From: Sclerodactyla briareus | Taxonomy: Eukaryota > Echinodermata > Holothuroidea > Dendrochirotida > Sclerodactylidae | Reading direction: 5' to 3' | DNA length: 64,000 nt | Assembly (NCBI GenBank): GCA_026419785.1 | Contig: JAODTK010005876.1 | Coordinates: 62,001 to 126,000 of the forward strand | In this document: in pieces, positions 63,299 through 64,000 of the stretch | Layout: every line of letters begins with the position of its first letter | Numbering within the stretch: the first letter of the stretch is position 1 | Made by a program: the position numbers and the translations under genes | The notes under the pieces: generated by a model | The model's database searches: none | What the model saw: the letters and a program-made list of their open reading frames with translations, nothing else | Told to the model about the DNA's origin: nothing

Positions 63299-64000
63299 AT
63301 TAGCAACCATTCAAAATAAAGACCATTTGGACTAACGAGCAGTCCCCCACACAGACATGCACTGCACAGACAGTGCAGAACATTCCAGAAGTAGAAATAA
63401 CAGACTGACCAACTAAACTTACACTTTGATAGAGAGTAAAGCAAACAATTTCCTAAATCTCTAGTGTTTGAAAACTATCCAATTAGTCACCAATATGGCA
63501 ATACCAAAGGCATGAGTGGAATCCTAAATAAACGCGCTGGAATCTTAATAAACGAGGGAAATTACAGGGAATGAAGGCAGCATAACTCCAGATCATGAGG
63601 AAAACACATAGGATTACAGTAATTTCATCAGTTGAATAAAGCTGCTGCGTTTAACACTGGAAACTGGCACTCTGCCCAAAAAGGTCAAGCAGTCAGCTGA
63701 GTGACCACATACTATCGTCCAAAGACCTTCTGGCCAAGGCTGACCAACACATACTTGACCACTGGTTGACCATTACAGAAGGCTTGTTATTGATTGCTGC
63801 AGCCCTGACCAGCAGCAATCAGCACTTGAAGTAATTTAGGGGTTGGTGAGTTACACATAAACTACTACAATATGCCGACTGTGAGAATTATGGGGCTTTA
63901 TCATTATATAAGTGACGGGGGTTACTTCGGCTTTGAGAGAGAATTGTAGTTTCCAATAAATTAACATATATGCATAAAAATAAAGGGTACAAGACCATTC

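Larger units (their letters stand above)
54105..64000 (-). other. Upstream part of the GTPase gene or 5' flank; no exon recognised
   Basis: Exon J starts in phase 2, so at least one coding exon lies further up. None could be recognised in this 9.9 kb. Contents: AC microsatellite near 55227-55246, a motif cluster at 58640-59340, poly-G at 60888-60902, and a reversed hairpin-ended element near the right end. Long open frames at 58844-59200 minus and 55963-56328 minus show no family. Confidence 0.45.

Overview
This is eukaryotic, intron-rich DNA. There are no operons, ribosome-binding sites or long open reading frames. Coding sequence sits in short exons with AG/GT borders separated by introns of up to 19 kb, among many dispersed repeats, long poly-G/poly-C runs, tRNA-derived SINE heads and a LINE remnant. 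The repeat style (a family with GAACGAAACTTGGTGGG-type and repeated GGTCAT/AGGTCA-type motifs) suggests a marine invertebrate, perhaps a non-vertebrate deuterostome. That placement is a guess from style only.

One gene explains all the convincing coding sequence. It lies on the minus strand and enters from beyond the right part of the window. I assembled ten exons by eye at 53988-54104, 34647-34741, 31818-31870, 23087-23229, 15068-15228, 8106-8247, 6118-6287, 4119-4230, 2872-2976 and 1839-1934 (stop codon). Their splice phases agree at most junctions. The product is a dynamin-superfamily GTPase: Walker A/P-loop, switch I region, DTP-type G3, SKAD-type G4, a predicted helical stalk, then two closely spaced membrane segments, a Lys-rich juxtamembrane tract and a short C-terminal tail. 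At least one exon (after the G4 exon, expected between 8248 and 15067) and the 5' end were not found.

Several exons (23087-23229, 8106-8247, 6118-6287, probably 2872-2976) carry clusters of one-base indels. Family-like residues continue on both sides in shifted frames, and the Walker A motif contains an in-frame TAA. Exons at 15068, 31818, 34647, 4119 and 1839 are clean. Either this is a lightly corrected long-read assembly or a young pseudogene. The pattern (indels without obvious loss of residues) favours sequence error.

The rest is intronic or flanking repeat DNA: a 28-bp tandem repeat (3481-3622), a hairpin-rich MITE-like element (12343-12665), tRNA-like SINE heads (about 14.8-15.8 kb), a four-copy array with about 595-bp period and nested subrepeats (about 20190-22460), five to six copies of a short dispersed element with a terminal hairpin, a 257-bp tandem repeat (40090-40740), and a decayed CR1/L2-like LINE (about 46320-47360). 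No RNA gene, CRISPR array or second protein-coding gene could be supported.
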